A DNA stretch of 64,000 bases from Agathobaculum sp. Marseille-P7918 (GTDB lineage Bacteria; Bacillota; Clostridia; Oscillospirales; Butyricicoccaceae): the NCBI RefSeq assembly GCF_900625105.1, contig NZ_UYYD01000003.1, forward strand, positions 62,001 to 126,000, given 5' to 3'. Shown here one piece after another: positions 15,734 through 24,156 of the stretch (its first letter is position 1; each line of letters begins with the position of its first letter). A program made the position numbers and the translations under genes. The notes beneath the pieces were generated by a model. The model ran no database searches and was not told where the DNA came from. It worked only from the letters and a program-made list of their open reading frames with translations.

Positions 15734-18700
15734 TCAGCTGATGAGCCATTGCACATGGCTGCCGTCCTCGCCTTTGCGGACGAGCAGCTGGTTTTCGATC
15801 TCCTGCTTGAGTTCGGTCACATGCGAGATAATGCCGATCAGCTTGTCGCTGCCCGCCATCTGCTGCAGCACGCGCACGGCCTGATTGCGGGCGTGATCGT
15901 CGAGTGAGCCAAAGCCCTCGTCGATGAACATGATGTCCAGATGGATGGACGCGGCGCTTTGCTGGATCTGGTCCGCCATACCGAGCGCAAGCGACAGCGC
16001 CGCCATAAAGGATTCGCCGCCCGACAGCGTGCGCACTTCGCGCTCTTTGCCGGTCACGGCAGAATAGACCATCAGGTCGAGCCCGCGGTTTCTGCCCTCG
16101 CCGGCCTGCTCCGCCTGCGTCATGCGCAGCTCGAACTGCCCGGCGGACATCTCCTGAAACCGGGTGTTGGCCGCGTACAGGATGCGCTGCAGGTAGTAGC
16201 GCTGCACAAAGGTTTCGATGTCCATGCGCGCGCCGCTGACCTTGCCGGACAGGCGGCTGTACAGGCTGTCGATGCGGGTAAACGCCTGCGTCAGCCGGCG
16301 GCGCTCTTCCATTTTGGGTGCGAGCGCCTGATACACCGACCGGTCGGCCTGACAGACGGTTTTCACCTGTTCCAGCCACGCTTGCGCGTCTTGCAGCGCG
16401 GCTTCAGCAGCCGCCTGCGCAGCTTCCAGCTGCGGCAGCTGCGGCTTGGAATGGGTGCCGATCGCCTTTTGCGCCGTGTCCCGGGCGGCCTCCGCCGCGG
16501 CTTTGCGGGTGTTGTGCCGTTCGATGGCGGCTTGCAGCACTTCCGCCTCGCTTTTGGCGTAGGACACGGTGATTTCCTGCCACTGGGATTCGGTAAACGC
16601 CGTCCCGGCGAGCTGGCGCTCGTAAACCGTGCGCCGCGTGTCCCGTTCCTCGGTCTGGGCGGGCAGCTCTGCCTGATAGCGGGCAATCAGCGTTTTGGCG
16701 TTTTCCCGGTCGGTTTTGGCGCGCTCCGCTGCCGCATGCGCTGCGGTATAGGCGGCGTCCTTGGCCTGTTTTTCGCTTTCCGCGCGCGTAAGGTCCTGCT
16801 TGGCGGCGGACGCATCCGGATATTCCTGCTGCGCCAGCCAGCCGTCCAGCGCTTGGCGGCTTGCGGCCAGCGCAGCGTGGGCGTCGCTTTCCTGCCGGGC
16901 GGCTGCATCGACGGCCTGCCGCAGCCGCAGCTTGTCCGCTTCGGCGGTTTGCAGCGCGGCTTGCACCTCGGCAAGTGTTTTGGCGTTTGCCTGGATGGTT
17001 TTGCCGTCCTCTTGCAGGGCGGCAGTCCATGCGGCAAGCAGGGTTTGCGCCTGCGGCAGCGTCAGCACCGTGGGCGTATCCGGGATGCTTTGCGCCATGC
17101 GTGCGCGCAGCCGTTCCAGCGTCTGCGTCCATTGCGCCTGCTTTTCGCGCAGCAGATCGGCGGCCGCGGCGGCGCGGGTGGATGCCTGCTCCTGTTCCGC
17201 TTGCAGCTGGGCGACTTGCTCCGCGAGCGCGTCGATGACGTCGCGCGTCAGTTCGCGGTGCGCTTCGGAAAGCGTGCAGGGATGGGGATGCTCGCGTGAG
17301 CCGCAGACCGGGCATGGCTCGCCGTCCCGCAGCTTTTCTTTGGCAAGGAAGCCTGCCTGTGCATCCAGAAACGCGGTCTGCTTGGCGGTGTAGTCGGCGT
17401 TTGCGTCGAGGAAGCGACGGCGCGCCGCGGCGTAGGCCTCCTGCGCCTGCGCGTCTTGCTGCGTTTGCCGTGTCACGTCGCGGCTGCACTGCTGCGCTTC
17501 CGCGATCGCGTCGCCGATATCGGCGGCTTGCTGCTGTTTGACCTGCCACAGCGCCAGCTGGGTTCCTGCGTCCGCGAGCTGCTCGGACTGCCGCCGCCAT
17601 GCGGCCTCCTGCGTTTCAAAATCGGTCAGCGCCTGCTGCGCGGCTTGTGCGGTTTGGGAGGCGGTTTGCAGGGCGGCCTTCTTGGCCGTGACGTCCGCCT
17701 GCGCTGCGGCGATTTCCTGCAGGATTTTGAGCGCTTTGCGCACCCGCTCGGATACTTTGACGTAGGCGTCCTGCACGCCGTTCTGCGCGATTCTCGCGGC
17801 CGCTTCGGCCTGTTCGGCTTGGGCGGCGCGGTCGCAGAGCGCGGGCAGCGCCTGCTGCTGCGCGCTGCACTTCTGCTGCGTCTCCTGTGCGGTGCGTGCC
17901 GCATCCCAATAGCGCTGGTGCACCGCCTGAATTTCGTACGCTGCGCGGATATCCGCCATCAGTTGGGCGCTTTTGCGCAGTTCGGGTTCGGCGGCGGCGC
18001 AGTCCTGCAGCGTCTGCTCGGCTTTTTCCAGCTGCGCAAAGCTGTCCGACAGGGTTTTGGCGTGGTTGCAGGCGTCCCGCGCCTGATCGCGCTGGGCGCT
18101 TGCCTGCTCGTATGCCGCCTGCGCGGCAGCCTGATCGGCTTCCAGCTGCTCACACAGCGCGCGCAGCTCTTCCAGCAGCTGTTCCAGCTCGGTGACGCGC
18201 AGCTGGTCGGAGGAGCAGATGCTCTGCCGGAGCGCGGTCAGCGTTTGCGCCTGCGCGCAGCCTTCCGGCATCACGATGTGCTGCACCTCGGTCTGGCAGG
18301 CGGTGCGGATCGCGGCGATCTCGCCGCGTTTTGCGTCGCACCGTTTTTTGCATTCGTCCACGATCTGCTGATATAGCTCGGTGTGGAACAGCTTGCGGAA
18401 AATCTCTTTTTTCTTGTTGGAATCCGCGCGCAGCAGCTCCATGAATTCGCCCTGCGCGATCATGGCGATCTGCATGAACTGGGTTTTGGTCAGCCCGACG
18501 ATCTCGACCAGCTTGCCGTCGGTTTCTCTCTGGTTCTGGGAGTATTCCGAACCGTCCGGCAGGGTCAGCGAGACGGTCTCCTTTTCCTCCTTGGTGCCGG
18601 TGCCTTTTTTGAGCGGCCGGATATGGCGCGGCACGCGGCGCACGGTGTAGACGGTGGCCTCGCCGCCCGCAGTCTCGGAAAACGTCAGCTCGACAAAGGG

Positions 18701-18931
18701 CGGGGTGGTGTAATCGACAAACTGGCTTTGCAGCTCGGCGCCGTCCTTTTTGTTGCTGCCCGAGCTGGCTTCGCCGTACAGCGCGAACACGATCGCGTCG
18801 AAAATCGTGGTTTTGCCCGCACCCGTGTCGCCGGTGATCAAAAACAGGTTCTGGTTGGGGCGCGTAAAGTCGATGACGGTCTTTTGGCCGTAGGAGCCAA
18901 ACGCCTGCATGGTAAGCATCATCGGTCTCAT
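15734..18931 (-). CDS. sbcC: Exonuclease SbcCD, ATPase subunit SbcC
   Basis: This SMC-like protein of 1065 residues has Walker A (GDTGAGKTT) near the N-terminus, very long Gln/Ala-rich coiled coils, and a central zinc hook CPVCGSREHPHPC. The C-terminal half-ATPase carries the signature LSGGESFMAALSLALGMAD and Walker B DIMFIDEGFGSLDD. With SbcD it cuts DNA hairpins and blocked ends. The start at 18931 follows AGGAGGTG and overlaps the sbcD stop (ATGA). The coiled-coil half creates many open reading frames on the other strand, which are not genes. Confidence 0.95.
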   Translation of the reverse strand: MRPMMLTMQAFGSYGQKTVIDFTRPNQNLFLITGDTGAGKTTIFDAIVFALYGEASSGSNKKDGAELQSQFVDYTTPPFVELTFSETAGGEATVYTVRRVPRHIRPLKKGTGTKEEKETVSLTLPDGSEYSQNQRETDGKLVEIVGLTKTQFMQIAMIAQGEFMELLRADSNKKKEIFRKLFHTELYQQIVDECKKRCDAKRGEIAAIRTACQTEVQHIVMPEGCAQAQTLTALRQSICSSDQLRVTELEQLLEELRALCEQLEADQAAAQAAYEQASAQRDQARDACNHAKTLSDSFAQLEKAEQTLQDCAAAEPELRKSAQLMADIRAAYEIQAVHQRYWDAARTAQETQQKCSAQQQALPALCDRAAQAEQAEAAARIAQNGVQDAYVKVSERVRKALKILQEIAAAQADVTAKKAALQTASQTAQAAQQALTDFETQEAAWRRQSEQLADAGTQLALWQVKQQQAADIGDAIAEAQQCSRDVTRQTQQDAQAQEAYAAARRRFLDANADYTAKQTAFLDAQAGFLAKEKLRDGEPCPVCGSREHPHPCTLSEAHRELTRDVIDALAEQVAQLQAEQEQASTRAAAAADLLREKQAQWTQTLERLRARMAQSIPDTPTVLTLPQAQTLLAAWTAALQEDGKTIQANAKTLAEVQAALQTAEADKLRLRQAVDAAARQESDAHAALAASRQALDGWLAQQEYPDASAAKQDLTRAESEKQAKDAAYTAAHAAAERAKTDRENAKTLIARYQAELPAQTEERDTRRTVYERQLAGTAFTESQWQEITVSYAKSEAEVLQAAIERHNTRKAAAEAARDTAQKAIGTHSKPQLPQLEAAQAAAEAALQDAQAWLEQVKTVCQADRSVYQALAPKMEERRRLTQAFTRIDSLYSRLSGKVSGARMDIETFVQRYYLQRILYAANTRFQEMSAGQFELRMTQAEQAGEGRNRGLDLMVYSAVTGKEREVRTLSGGESFMAALSLALGMADQIQQSAASIHLDIMFIDEGFGSLDDHARNQAVRVLQQMAGSDKLIGIISHVTELKQEIENQLLVRKGEDGSHVQWLIS

Positions 18932-20079
18932 GCCTGCACCTCCTGTACGGTATTGATTACGTCGCGCAGCAGCGCCTGCTCGTCCGCGTCCAGATCGCTT
19001 AAAAAAGAGCTGCACAGGGCGAAGGGGTCGAGCGCGGCCGCGTCCACGGACTGCGCCTGATACGCGGCGCGGCGCAGCGTTTCGCGGCGGATCTCCAGCA
19101 GGTTGGGGAAGGCGGTGCGGAGGCGGTCCTGCATGTCGATGACGTCCAGATCGACCCTGTCGGTCAGGATGACGGTGACATAGTCCGCGCACGCCTGTGC
19201 GAGCACTTCGGACAGCGTGCCGCGCAGGATGCGCACTTCGTGCAGGGGCGTGAGCGGCAAAACCGAGGTCGCAACGCTGCCTTTTTCGCCCAGCTCAACC
19301 TGCACAACACCTTTTTGCTGTCCGGCCTCGCTGACCGAGCAGGCCAGCGGCGTGCCGCAGTAGCGGAAGCGGTCGTCGCCCACCCGCATGGGCTTGTGGA
19401 TGTGCCCGAGGGCGGCATAATCAAAGCGCTCCAGCACGTCGCCGCGGACCGAGTCGATGTTGCCGACGGTGACGATCTCGGAGTCCATGCGCTCGATGCT
19501 GTCGGCAGATGCGCCCACGGGCAGGTAGAACTGGTGGCTGACCAGCACGTTGCGCGCGGCGGGGTCGATCGCTGCGCGTTCGATCAGGCGGTGCAGCGTG
19601 TCGTCATAGGATAGGTTGTTGCCGTTTTCCTCCGTGCCGACGATGGCTTTGACCATGGACGGCTTGACAAAGGGCAGCAGATAGAAGTGCACCTCGCCGT
19701 ATGCGTCCCGCAGGGTCACCTGCTCGATCGTCTCGTCGGGCGTCTGCGGCGGCAGGCCGATCATATGGATTTTGTGCGGCTGCAGGACGCTGCGGAACAC
19801 GTTGAGACGGGGCGCACTGTCGTGGTTGCCGCTGATGATCATGATTTCGGCCTGCGGGGCGGCCTGCGTCAGGCCGGAGATCAGCCGGTCGAAGGTTTCT
19901 ACTGCTTCGGCGGAGGGGATGGCCTTGTCATACAGGTCCCCGGCGATGACGATGGCGTCCGGCTGCTCCTGCGCGGCATAGGCAATGATCTGGTCAAAAA
20001 CATAGGATTGGTCGGCGAGCAAATCGCGGCCGAACAGCCGCGCGCCGATGTGCAAATCGGATAGGTGAAACAGTTTCAT
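18928..20079 (-). CDS. sbcD: Exonuclease SbcCD, nuclease subunit SbcD
   Basis: This 383-residue metallophosphoesterase has the Mre11/SbcD motifs DLHIG, GDLYD, GNHDS and GHIHK in order. It supplies the nuclease activity of SbcCD in double-strand break and hairpin repair. The ATG at 20079 has AAGGAG upstream; the frame remains open far beyond it but with no family sequence. It is translationally coupled to sbcC. Confidence 0.95.
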   Translation of the reverse strand: MKLFHLSDLHIGARLFGRDLLADQSYVFDQIIAYAAQEQPDAIVIAGDLYDKAIPSAEAVETFDRLISGLTQAAPQAEIMIISGNHDSAPRLNVFRSVLQPHKIHMIGLPPQTPDETIEQVTLRDAYGEVHFYLLPFVKPSMVKAIVGTEENGNNLSYDDTLHRLIERAAIDPAARNVLVSHQFYLPVGASADSIERMDSEIVTVGNIDSVRGDVLERFDYAALGHIHKPMRVGDDRFRYCGTPLACSVSEAGQQKGVVQVELGEKGSVATSVLPLTPLHEVRILRGTLSEVLAQACADYVTVILTDRVDLDVIDMQDRLRTAFPNLLEIRRETLRRAAYQAQSVDAAALDPFALCSSFLSDLDADEQALLRDVINTVQEVQA

Positions 20080-20119
20080 CTGCTTTTTCTCCTTGTCGGG
20101 ACAAATACGCTTTGTGTCC

Positions 20120-20148
20120 ATTATACCAGAGCGTGCCGCGGGCTTCAA
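20120..20148 (-). promoter_or_regulatory. Promoter of sbcDC
   Basis: On the minus strand TTGAAG (20143-20148) and TATAAT (20120-20125) are separated by 17 bases, about 40 bases ahead of sbcD. Confidence 0.65.
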
Positions 20149-20306
20149 TTGCCCGCGGTTGTGCCGTGCGAGCGGGAGGGGCGGTGCAGCAGATGCCAGT
20201 CCCATTTGCCGGGAAAATGTGTTATAATAGCAATAGATCGGCGGCAAAGGGCCGGTTATTTCAGGGAAACAGGTAAAATTATCCAATCGAGAGAGGGAAG
20301 TCCAAA

Positions 20307-20732
20307 ATGCATGTGATGCTCTGTCTGGATGACAACAACGGCATGCTGTTCCACCATCGGCGGCAAAGCCGGGACCGTGCGCTGCGCGCACACATGCTGC
20401 ACCTGTGCGGCTCCCAGCCCCTGTGGGTGAACGACTATTCTGCGGGGCAGTTTGCGCAGGCAGAGCGCGCGCGGCTGCGCGTAGATGCCCGGTTTCTGGA
20501 TCTGGCGGGGGCAGGGGCGTTCTGCTTTGTCGAAGATCAGGAGATCGCGCCGTACTGGGCGAAGGTGGAGGATTTGATCCTGTTTCGATGGAACCGCGTC
20601 TATCCGGCGGACCGGTATTTTGCTCTGCCGCCCGAGGATTCCGGCTGGACGCTTTGCCGAACGGAGGAATTTGCCGGCTTTTCCCATCCCAAAATCGCAA
20701 AGGAAGTTTATAAAAGATGCAAAAAATCGTAA
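20307..20732 (+). CDS. Conserved-looking protein of unknown function, 141 aa
   Basis: I do not recognise a domain. The protein is soluble, without signal or membrane segments, and starts MHVMLCLDDNNGMLFHHRR; it is rich in Arg, Trp and aromatic residues. AGAGGGAAG lies upstream of the ATG, and GC-rich codon use agrees with the neighbours. Its end overlaps the start of the following nuclease gene by 16 bases, which suggests one operon. TATAAT at 20223-20228 may belong to its promoter. Similar proteins in clostridia may carry doubtful names, so I give none. Confidence 0.65.
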   Translation: MHVMLCLDDNNGMLFHHRRQSRDRALRAHMLHLCGSQPLWVNDYSAGQFAQAERARLRVDARFLDLAGAGAFCFVEDQEIAPYWAKVEDLILFRWNRVYPADRYFALPPEDSGWTLCRTEEFAGFSHPKIAKEVYKRCKKS

Positions 20733-21583
20733 CAAACCTGTGTTCGGCGCTGCTGCTGGTCGGCTTGCTGCTTTCGGGCTGCGCGGTGCCGCAGTCGCAG
20801 CAGGCCAGCATTTCGCTGGCGGACATCCCGGCGTACAGCGGGGAGGCGTATGTCGAGATCGACGGCAATGAGCCGGATTTCCCGGCGGAAGATCAGGCCG
20901 CGGAGTCGTTTGAAACCTATGCACCGCTCGACAGTCTGGGGCGGTGCGGCACGGCCTATGCCTGTATTTCCACCGACCTGATGCCGACTGAGGAACGCGG
21001 CTCGATCGGGCAGGTCAAGCCGTCCGGCTGGCAGACGGTCAAATATGACTTCGTGGACGGCAAATACCTGTATAACCGCTGCCACCTGATCGGCTATCAG
21101 CTGACGGCCGAAAACGCCAACAAGGAGAATCTGATCACCGGCACACGGTATCTCAACGTCGAGGGCATGCTGCCGTTTGAAAACATGGTGGCCGACTATA
21201 TCAAGGAGACCGGCAACCATGTGCTGTATCGCGTTACGCCGGTGTTCGAGGGTGACAATCTGGTCGCGTCCGGGGTGCAGATGGAAGCCCTTTCGGTGGA
21301 GGACGAAGGGGACGGCATCTGCTATAACGTGTACTGCTATAACGTGCAGCCGGGCGTTGTGATCGATTATGCCACCGGAGACAGCCGCGCGGCGGATACG
21401 GAGCAAACCGACGCGGCGGAGGAGCCGGAATATGTGCTCAACACCAACTCCAAAAAGATCCATCTGCCCACCTGTGCCAGTGTGGACAGCATCAGCGAGG
21501 CCAACAAGCAATTCTATACCGGGGATTATGCGGACCTGCTGTCACAGGGGTATTCGCTCTGCGGCAACTGTCTGGGCAAGTAA
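20717..21583 (+). CDS. Secreted DNA/RNA non-specific endonuclease lipoprotein
   Basis: This 288-residue protein has a lipoprotein signal with lipobox LLSGC ending at Cys22. The middle part (about residues 70-210) resembles the DNA-entry type nuclease family (Endonuclea_NS_2), with YLYNRCHLIGYQLTAE holding the catalytic histidine and a following NKENLITGTRYLN segment. The C-terminus carries a small Cys-rich module (NSKKIHLPTCASV...GYSLCGNC), typical of a metal- or DNA-binding tail. It probably degrades external nucleic acid at the cell surface. It overlaps the gene before it by 16 bases. Confidence 0.82.
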   Translation: MQKIVTNLCSALLLVGLLLSGCAVPQSQQASISLADIPAYSGEAYVEIDGNEPDFPAEDQAAESFETYAPLDSLGRCGTAYACISTDLMPTEERGSIGQVKPSGWQTVKYDFVDGKYLYNRCHLIGYQLTAENANKENLITGTRYLNVEGMLPFENMVADYIKETGNHVLYRVTPVFEGDNLVASGVQMEALSVEDEGDGICYNVYCYNVQPGVVIDYATGDSRAADTEQTDAAEEPEYVLNTNSKKIHLPTCASVDSISEANKQFYTGDYADLLSQGYSLCGNCLGK

Positions 21584-21605
21584 CTGCCGCGCCGAAAAAC
21601 AAAAG

Positions 21606-21648
21606 CCCGCCCTTCTGCGTACGATGCGCAGAAGGGCGGGTTTCTTTT
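21606..21648. terminator. Bidirectional terminator between convergent genes
   Basis: A 14-bp stem CCCGCCCTTCTGCG (21606-21619) pairs with 21627-21640. A runs precede it and T runs follow, so it can serve both the nuclease gene and the CorC-type gene. Confidence 0.85.
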
Positions 21649-21662
21649 GTAAAAAACTGTGG

Positions 21663-22925
21663 TCAGTCGGCAGGCGCTTGGTCTTTTTCGTGCTCGACCA
21701 CTTTGATAAGCGTGACATGACGGTCGTCCGCATCCTGAACAATGAAGTCCAGATTTTTGTAGCAAAGCGATTCGCCCTGCTTGGGGATGTGTTCCAGCTG
21801 GTCTATCATCCAGCCGTTGACCGTGGTATAGGCATCCGCGATCTCGTCGTCCTCGTAGCCGAAATTGGCAAGGACGTCTTCAAAATCCGCGGCGCCGCGC
21901 GCCAGATATTCGTGACTGCCGGTTTTCCAGAACTGTTCCACGACGCGGTCGTGTTCGTCCCAGATTTCGCCGACCAGCTCTTCCAGCACGTCCTCGAGCG
22001 TCACAATGCCCAGCGTGCCGCCGTATTCATCCGCGACCACGGCAATATGAGACTTGTTCTTTTGCAGCATTTTGAGCAGCTCGCCGATCTTCATGGTCTT
22101 GGCGACAAAGATGGGCGGTTTGACGATGATGTCGATCGACCGGTTTGTGGGTGCGATCTCGTTGTAGAAGTCCTTTTCGTGGATAATGCCCACGATGTTG
22201 TCGATGGAGTCGCGATACACCGGCAGACGGGAGAAACCGGTTTCCTTGAACAGCTTGGCGATCGTCTGGTTGTCCGTATCTTCCGCAATGCCGACGATGT
22301 TGACGCGCGGGGTAAAGATTTCCACCACTTCCACGTCGCTGAACTCGATCGCGCTGCGGATGAGGTCGCCTTCCTCTTCGTCGATACCGCCTTCGCTTTC
22401 GGCCTCATCGACCATGGTCAGCAGCTCTTCTTCGGAGATCGAGGTGTCCTCCGAGGTCTTGAACACCAGCGAGAGCAGCTTTTTCCACTGCACAAACAGG
22501 AAATTGATCGGGGTGAGGATGTAAATCAGCATCTGAATGTTCGGCGCGGAAAAACGCGCAAACAGTTCCGGGGATTCCTTGGCCAGCGTTTTGGGGGAAA
22601 TCTCGCCGAAGATCAGAACGATGACGGTGGTGACAATAGTGGATATGGTGGGGCCGGTTTCCTCGTCGAACCAGCGGATGAACAAAACCGTGGCAACGGA
22701 CGCGGATGCGATATTGACGATATTGTTGCCGATCAGGATGGTGGATAACAGCTTATCATATTGATCGGACAGCTTCAGAACAAGCGCGGCCCGCTTATCG
22801 CCTTTTTCCGCCAGACTCTTCACGCGGATGCGGTTGAGCGAAGAAAACGCGGTTTCCGTGGAGGAAAAGAACGCGGACAGGATAAGACAGATGACAATAA
22901 TTACTATACCTACTGATGTATTCAT
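21663..22925 (-). CDS. CNNM/CorC family transporter-like protein (HlyC/CorC, MpfA type)
   Basis: This 420-residue protein has an N-terminal CNNM (DUF21) membrane domain of about 150 residues (FFSSTETAFSSLNRIRVKSLAE, then LIGNNIVNIASAS). Two CBS domains follow (around PRVNIVGIAEDTD and PPIFVAKTMKIGELL), with a CorC_HlyC domain at the end (EYLARGAADFEDV). Members act in Mg2+ or Co2+ efflux or resistance; in Firmicutes the MpfA group exports magnesium. It is preceded by a promoter, a 20-residue Asp-Pro leader peptide and a C-rich stretch, which suggests attenuation control. Confidence 0.9.
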   Translation of the reverse strand: MNTSVGIVIIVICLILSAFFSSTETAFSSLNRIRVKSLAEKGDKRAALVLKLSDQYDKLLSTILIGNNIVNIASASVATVLFIRWFDEETGPTISTIVTTVIVLIFGEISPKTLAKESPELFARFSAPNIQMLIYILTPINFLFVQWKKLLSLVFKTSEDTSISEEELLTMVDEAESEGGIDEEEGDLIRSAIEFSDVEVVEIFTPRVNIVGIAEDTDNQTIAKLFKETGFSRLPVYRDSIDNIVGIIHEKDFYNEIAPTNRSIDIIVKPPIFVAKTMKIGELLKMLQKNKSHIAVVADEYGGTLGIVTLEDVLEELVGEIWDEHDRVVEQFWKTGSHEYLARGAADFEDVLANFGYEDDEIADAYTTVNGWMIDQLEHIPKQGESLCYKNLDFIVQDADDRHVTLIKVVEHEKDQAPAD

Positions 22926-22965
22926 GGTTTTTTCCTTTCAAAGTGTTTTTGGGGTGGGGGTCAAG

Positions 22966-23028
22966 CTATTCCAAAAAAACTTCGATCGGTCTAAACGGTA
23001 ATCGACCAGCAGGATCCGGGTCAGACAT
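22966..23028 (-). CDS. Putative MgtL-like leader peptide, 20 aa
   Basis: The transcribed leader of the CNNM/CorC gene contains a 21-codon frame reading MSDPDPAGRLPFRPIEVFLE. It has AGGAT about 8 bases upstream of the ATG and starts about 40 bases after the predicted transcription start. The Asp-Pro-Asp-Pro run at residues 3-6 and further prolines at 11 and 14 recall the MgtL leader of enterobacterial mgtA, where such residues destabilise the ribosome at low magnesium. The stop is followed by a C-rich, G-poor stretch before the main gene. The link to magnesium sensing is inference. Confidence 0.55.
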   Translation of the reverse strand: MSDPDPAGRLPFRPIEVFLE

Positions 23029-23076
23029 AAAAAATATCCTTTCTGCCTTGGTTGTGAGGCACACATATTTTTGTAT

Positions 23077-23105
23077 ATTATACATAAATTGATATATTTC
23101 GTCAA
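23077..23105 (-). promoter_or_regulatory. Promoter of the leader peptide and CNNM/CorC gene
   Basis: On the minus strand TTGACG (23100-23105) and a perfect TATAAT (23077-23082) are 17 bases apart. They give a leader of about 145 bases before the main ATG at 22925. Confidence 0.85.
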
Positions 23106-23198
23106 GAATATGGCAATATATTTACCGTAAATTCTATCGAATGGGTGGTACAAAATATGCAGAGCGGTATGCAAATCATGCAGCCGTGCAGGCGGCGG

Positions 23199-23690
23199 GC
23201 AATCATTTGCTCTTGCGCTTTTTTGATGCCGCGGTATTATGGGGGATGCTTGTTTGACCCGTAAGAAAACATCCAACCGGCAGATGGTCCCGCAGGGCAT
23301 GGCAACACCTTACGGGGCCATCGCCCCGGCACAAAGGAGGAAAAACATGTCCCTTTCCGATCAGAAACTCACAGGGTTCAGCAAAAAGATCACGCAGCTG
23401 GCCGACCAGCCGAACATGCAGCCGCAGGAGCTCAAGGCCTACTTTGACAGCAGTCCGGAGGAGCTGCGGCAGGCGCACAACGGCCTGTGCGACGCGCTAT
23501 GCGCGTCGGACGCTGCGGCCGGACTGGGCTTTGCGCGCTCCGCAGGCGTGCCAGCGGACACCGTGCAGGCCGCGGTCGAGAATGTGCAGCAGCAGGTGCG
23601 CGACGCGGTCGTCGGCAGCATCCCGTCCGGCAGCGTGGACGGCGACAAGCTCGCGCAGGACGTGCGCGACCGGTTTGCCGCGATCGAGAG
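23199..23690 (+). repeat. Left copy of a long inverted repeat (outer pair)
   Basis: About 490 bases repeat in inverted orientation at 32080-32572. They include an exact run of about 90 bases across the ribosome site and first codons of genes A and B, and scattered single-base differences elsewhere. The repeat holds the promoter, the 5' leader and the conserved N-terminal coding part of each gene. Its outer limit falls in the loop of the terminator hairpin at the right-hand copy. Confidence 0.9.
23213..23240 (+). promoter_or_regulatory. Promoter of gene A (repeated for gene B)
   Basis: TTGCGC (23213-23218) and TATTAT (23235-23240) are 16 bases apart and lie inside the inverted repeat, so gene B has the same promoter. 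The following leader has a GGATG/CATCC hairpin. Confidence 0.55.
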
Positions 23691-24099
23691 CGCAGCGGCA
23701 AACGAGGCGAGCGCCCGGGCGAGTGCAGACAGCCAGATGCAGAGCCTGCTTAGTACCCATACCAGCCAGATCGCGCAGAAGTGTGAGGTGTATATTGGCA
23801 CTTATACCGGCGACGGAAGCGAAGAGCGCACCATTCCGCTTGGATTCACCCCTAAAGCGGTACTGCTGATGACTACATGTGGCTATTCTGCTTTCGAGTT
23901 CGGATTTGCAAAGTATATGTATGGCGGCTTTGCCACGGCAAACGTGCCAGTTCAATTCTCATATGAAGATTCTATATATACGGTCGTGAAAATTGTTAAT
24001 AACGGATTTCAAGTTTTCAAAGGATCGACCGATGACGGAAAAAACTATGTTCAATCGAATTTGAATAGCTACCAATTTGTATATTTGGCATTCAAATAA
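23347..24099 (+). CDS. Phage-tail-like protein A with variable C-terminus
   Basis: This 250-residue protein starts at 23347 behind AAAGGAGG. The frame remains open upstream, but that part is not conserved in frame in copy B. Residues 1-115 are nearly identical to protein B and resemble tail-fibre N-termini (KLTGFSKKITQLADQP, FDSSPEELRQAHNGL), with a short coiled coil after them. The C-terminal third begins EVYIGTYTGDGSEERTIPLGF, a pattern common in phage receptor-binding or collar domains, and then diverges from B. No other phage genes are near. A surface or secreted adhesin role is a guess. Confidence 0.65.
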   Translation: MSLSDQKLTGFSKKITQLADQPNMQPQELKAYFDSSPEELRQAHNGLCDALCASDAAAGLGFARSAGVPADTVQAAVENVQQQVRDAVVGSIPSGSVDGDKLAQDVRDRFAAIESAAANEASARASADSQMQSLLSTHTSQIAQKCEVYIGTYTGDGSEERTIPLGFTPKAVLLMTTCGYSAFEFGFAKYMYGGFATANVPVQFSYEDSIYTVVKIVNNGFQVFKGSTDDGKNYVQSNLNSYQFVYLAFK

Positions 24100-24103
24100 C
24101 AAG

Positions 24104-24136
24104 AAAAGAGGCTGTTGCAATGCAACAGCCTCTTTT
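24104..24136. terminator. Bidirectional terminator between gene A and S1
   Basis: AAAAGAGGCTGTTGCA (24104-24119) pairs with TGCAACAGCCTCTTTT (24121-24136). It separates two convergent genes. Confidence 0.88.
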
Positions 24137-24156
24137 GTGGTGAACAGGAAAGACTA

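Noticed and set aside
15941-18376. Several long plus-strand frames opposite sbcC
   Set aside because: They arise from the Ala/Gln-rich coiled-coil codons of sbcC and have no support as genes.
23239-23346. Upstream extension of gene A by 36 codons
   Set aside because: In the inverted copy (gene B) the corresponding sequence is frame-shifted, so it is not under coding constraint. The AAAGGAGG site lies just before the shorter start.
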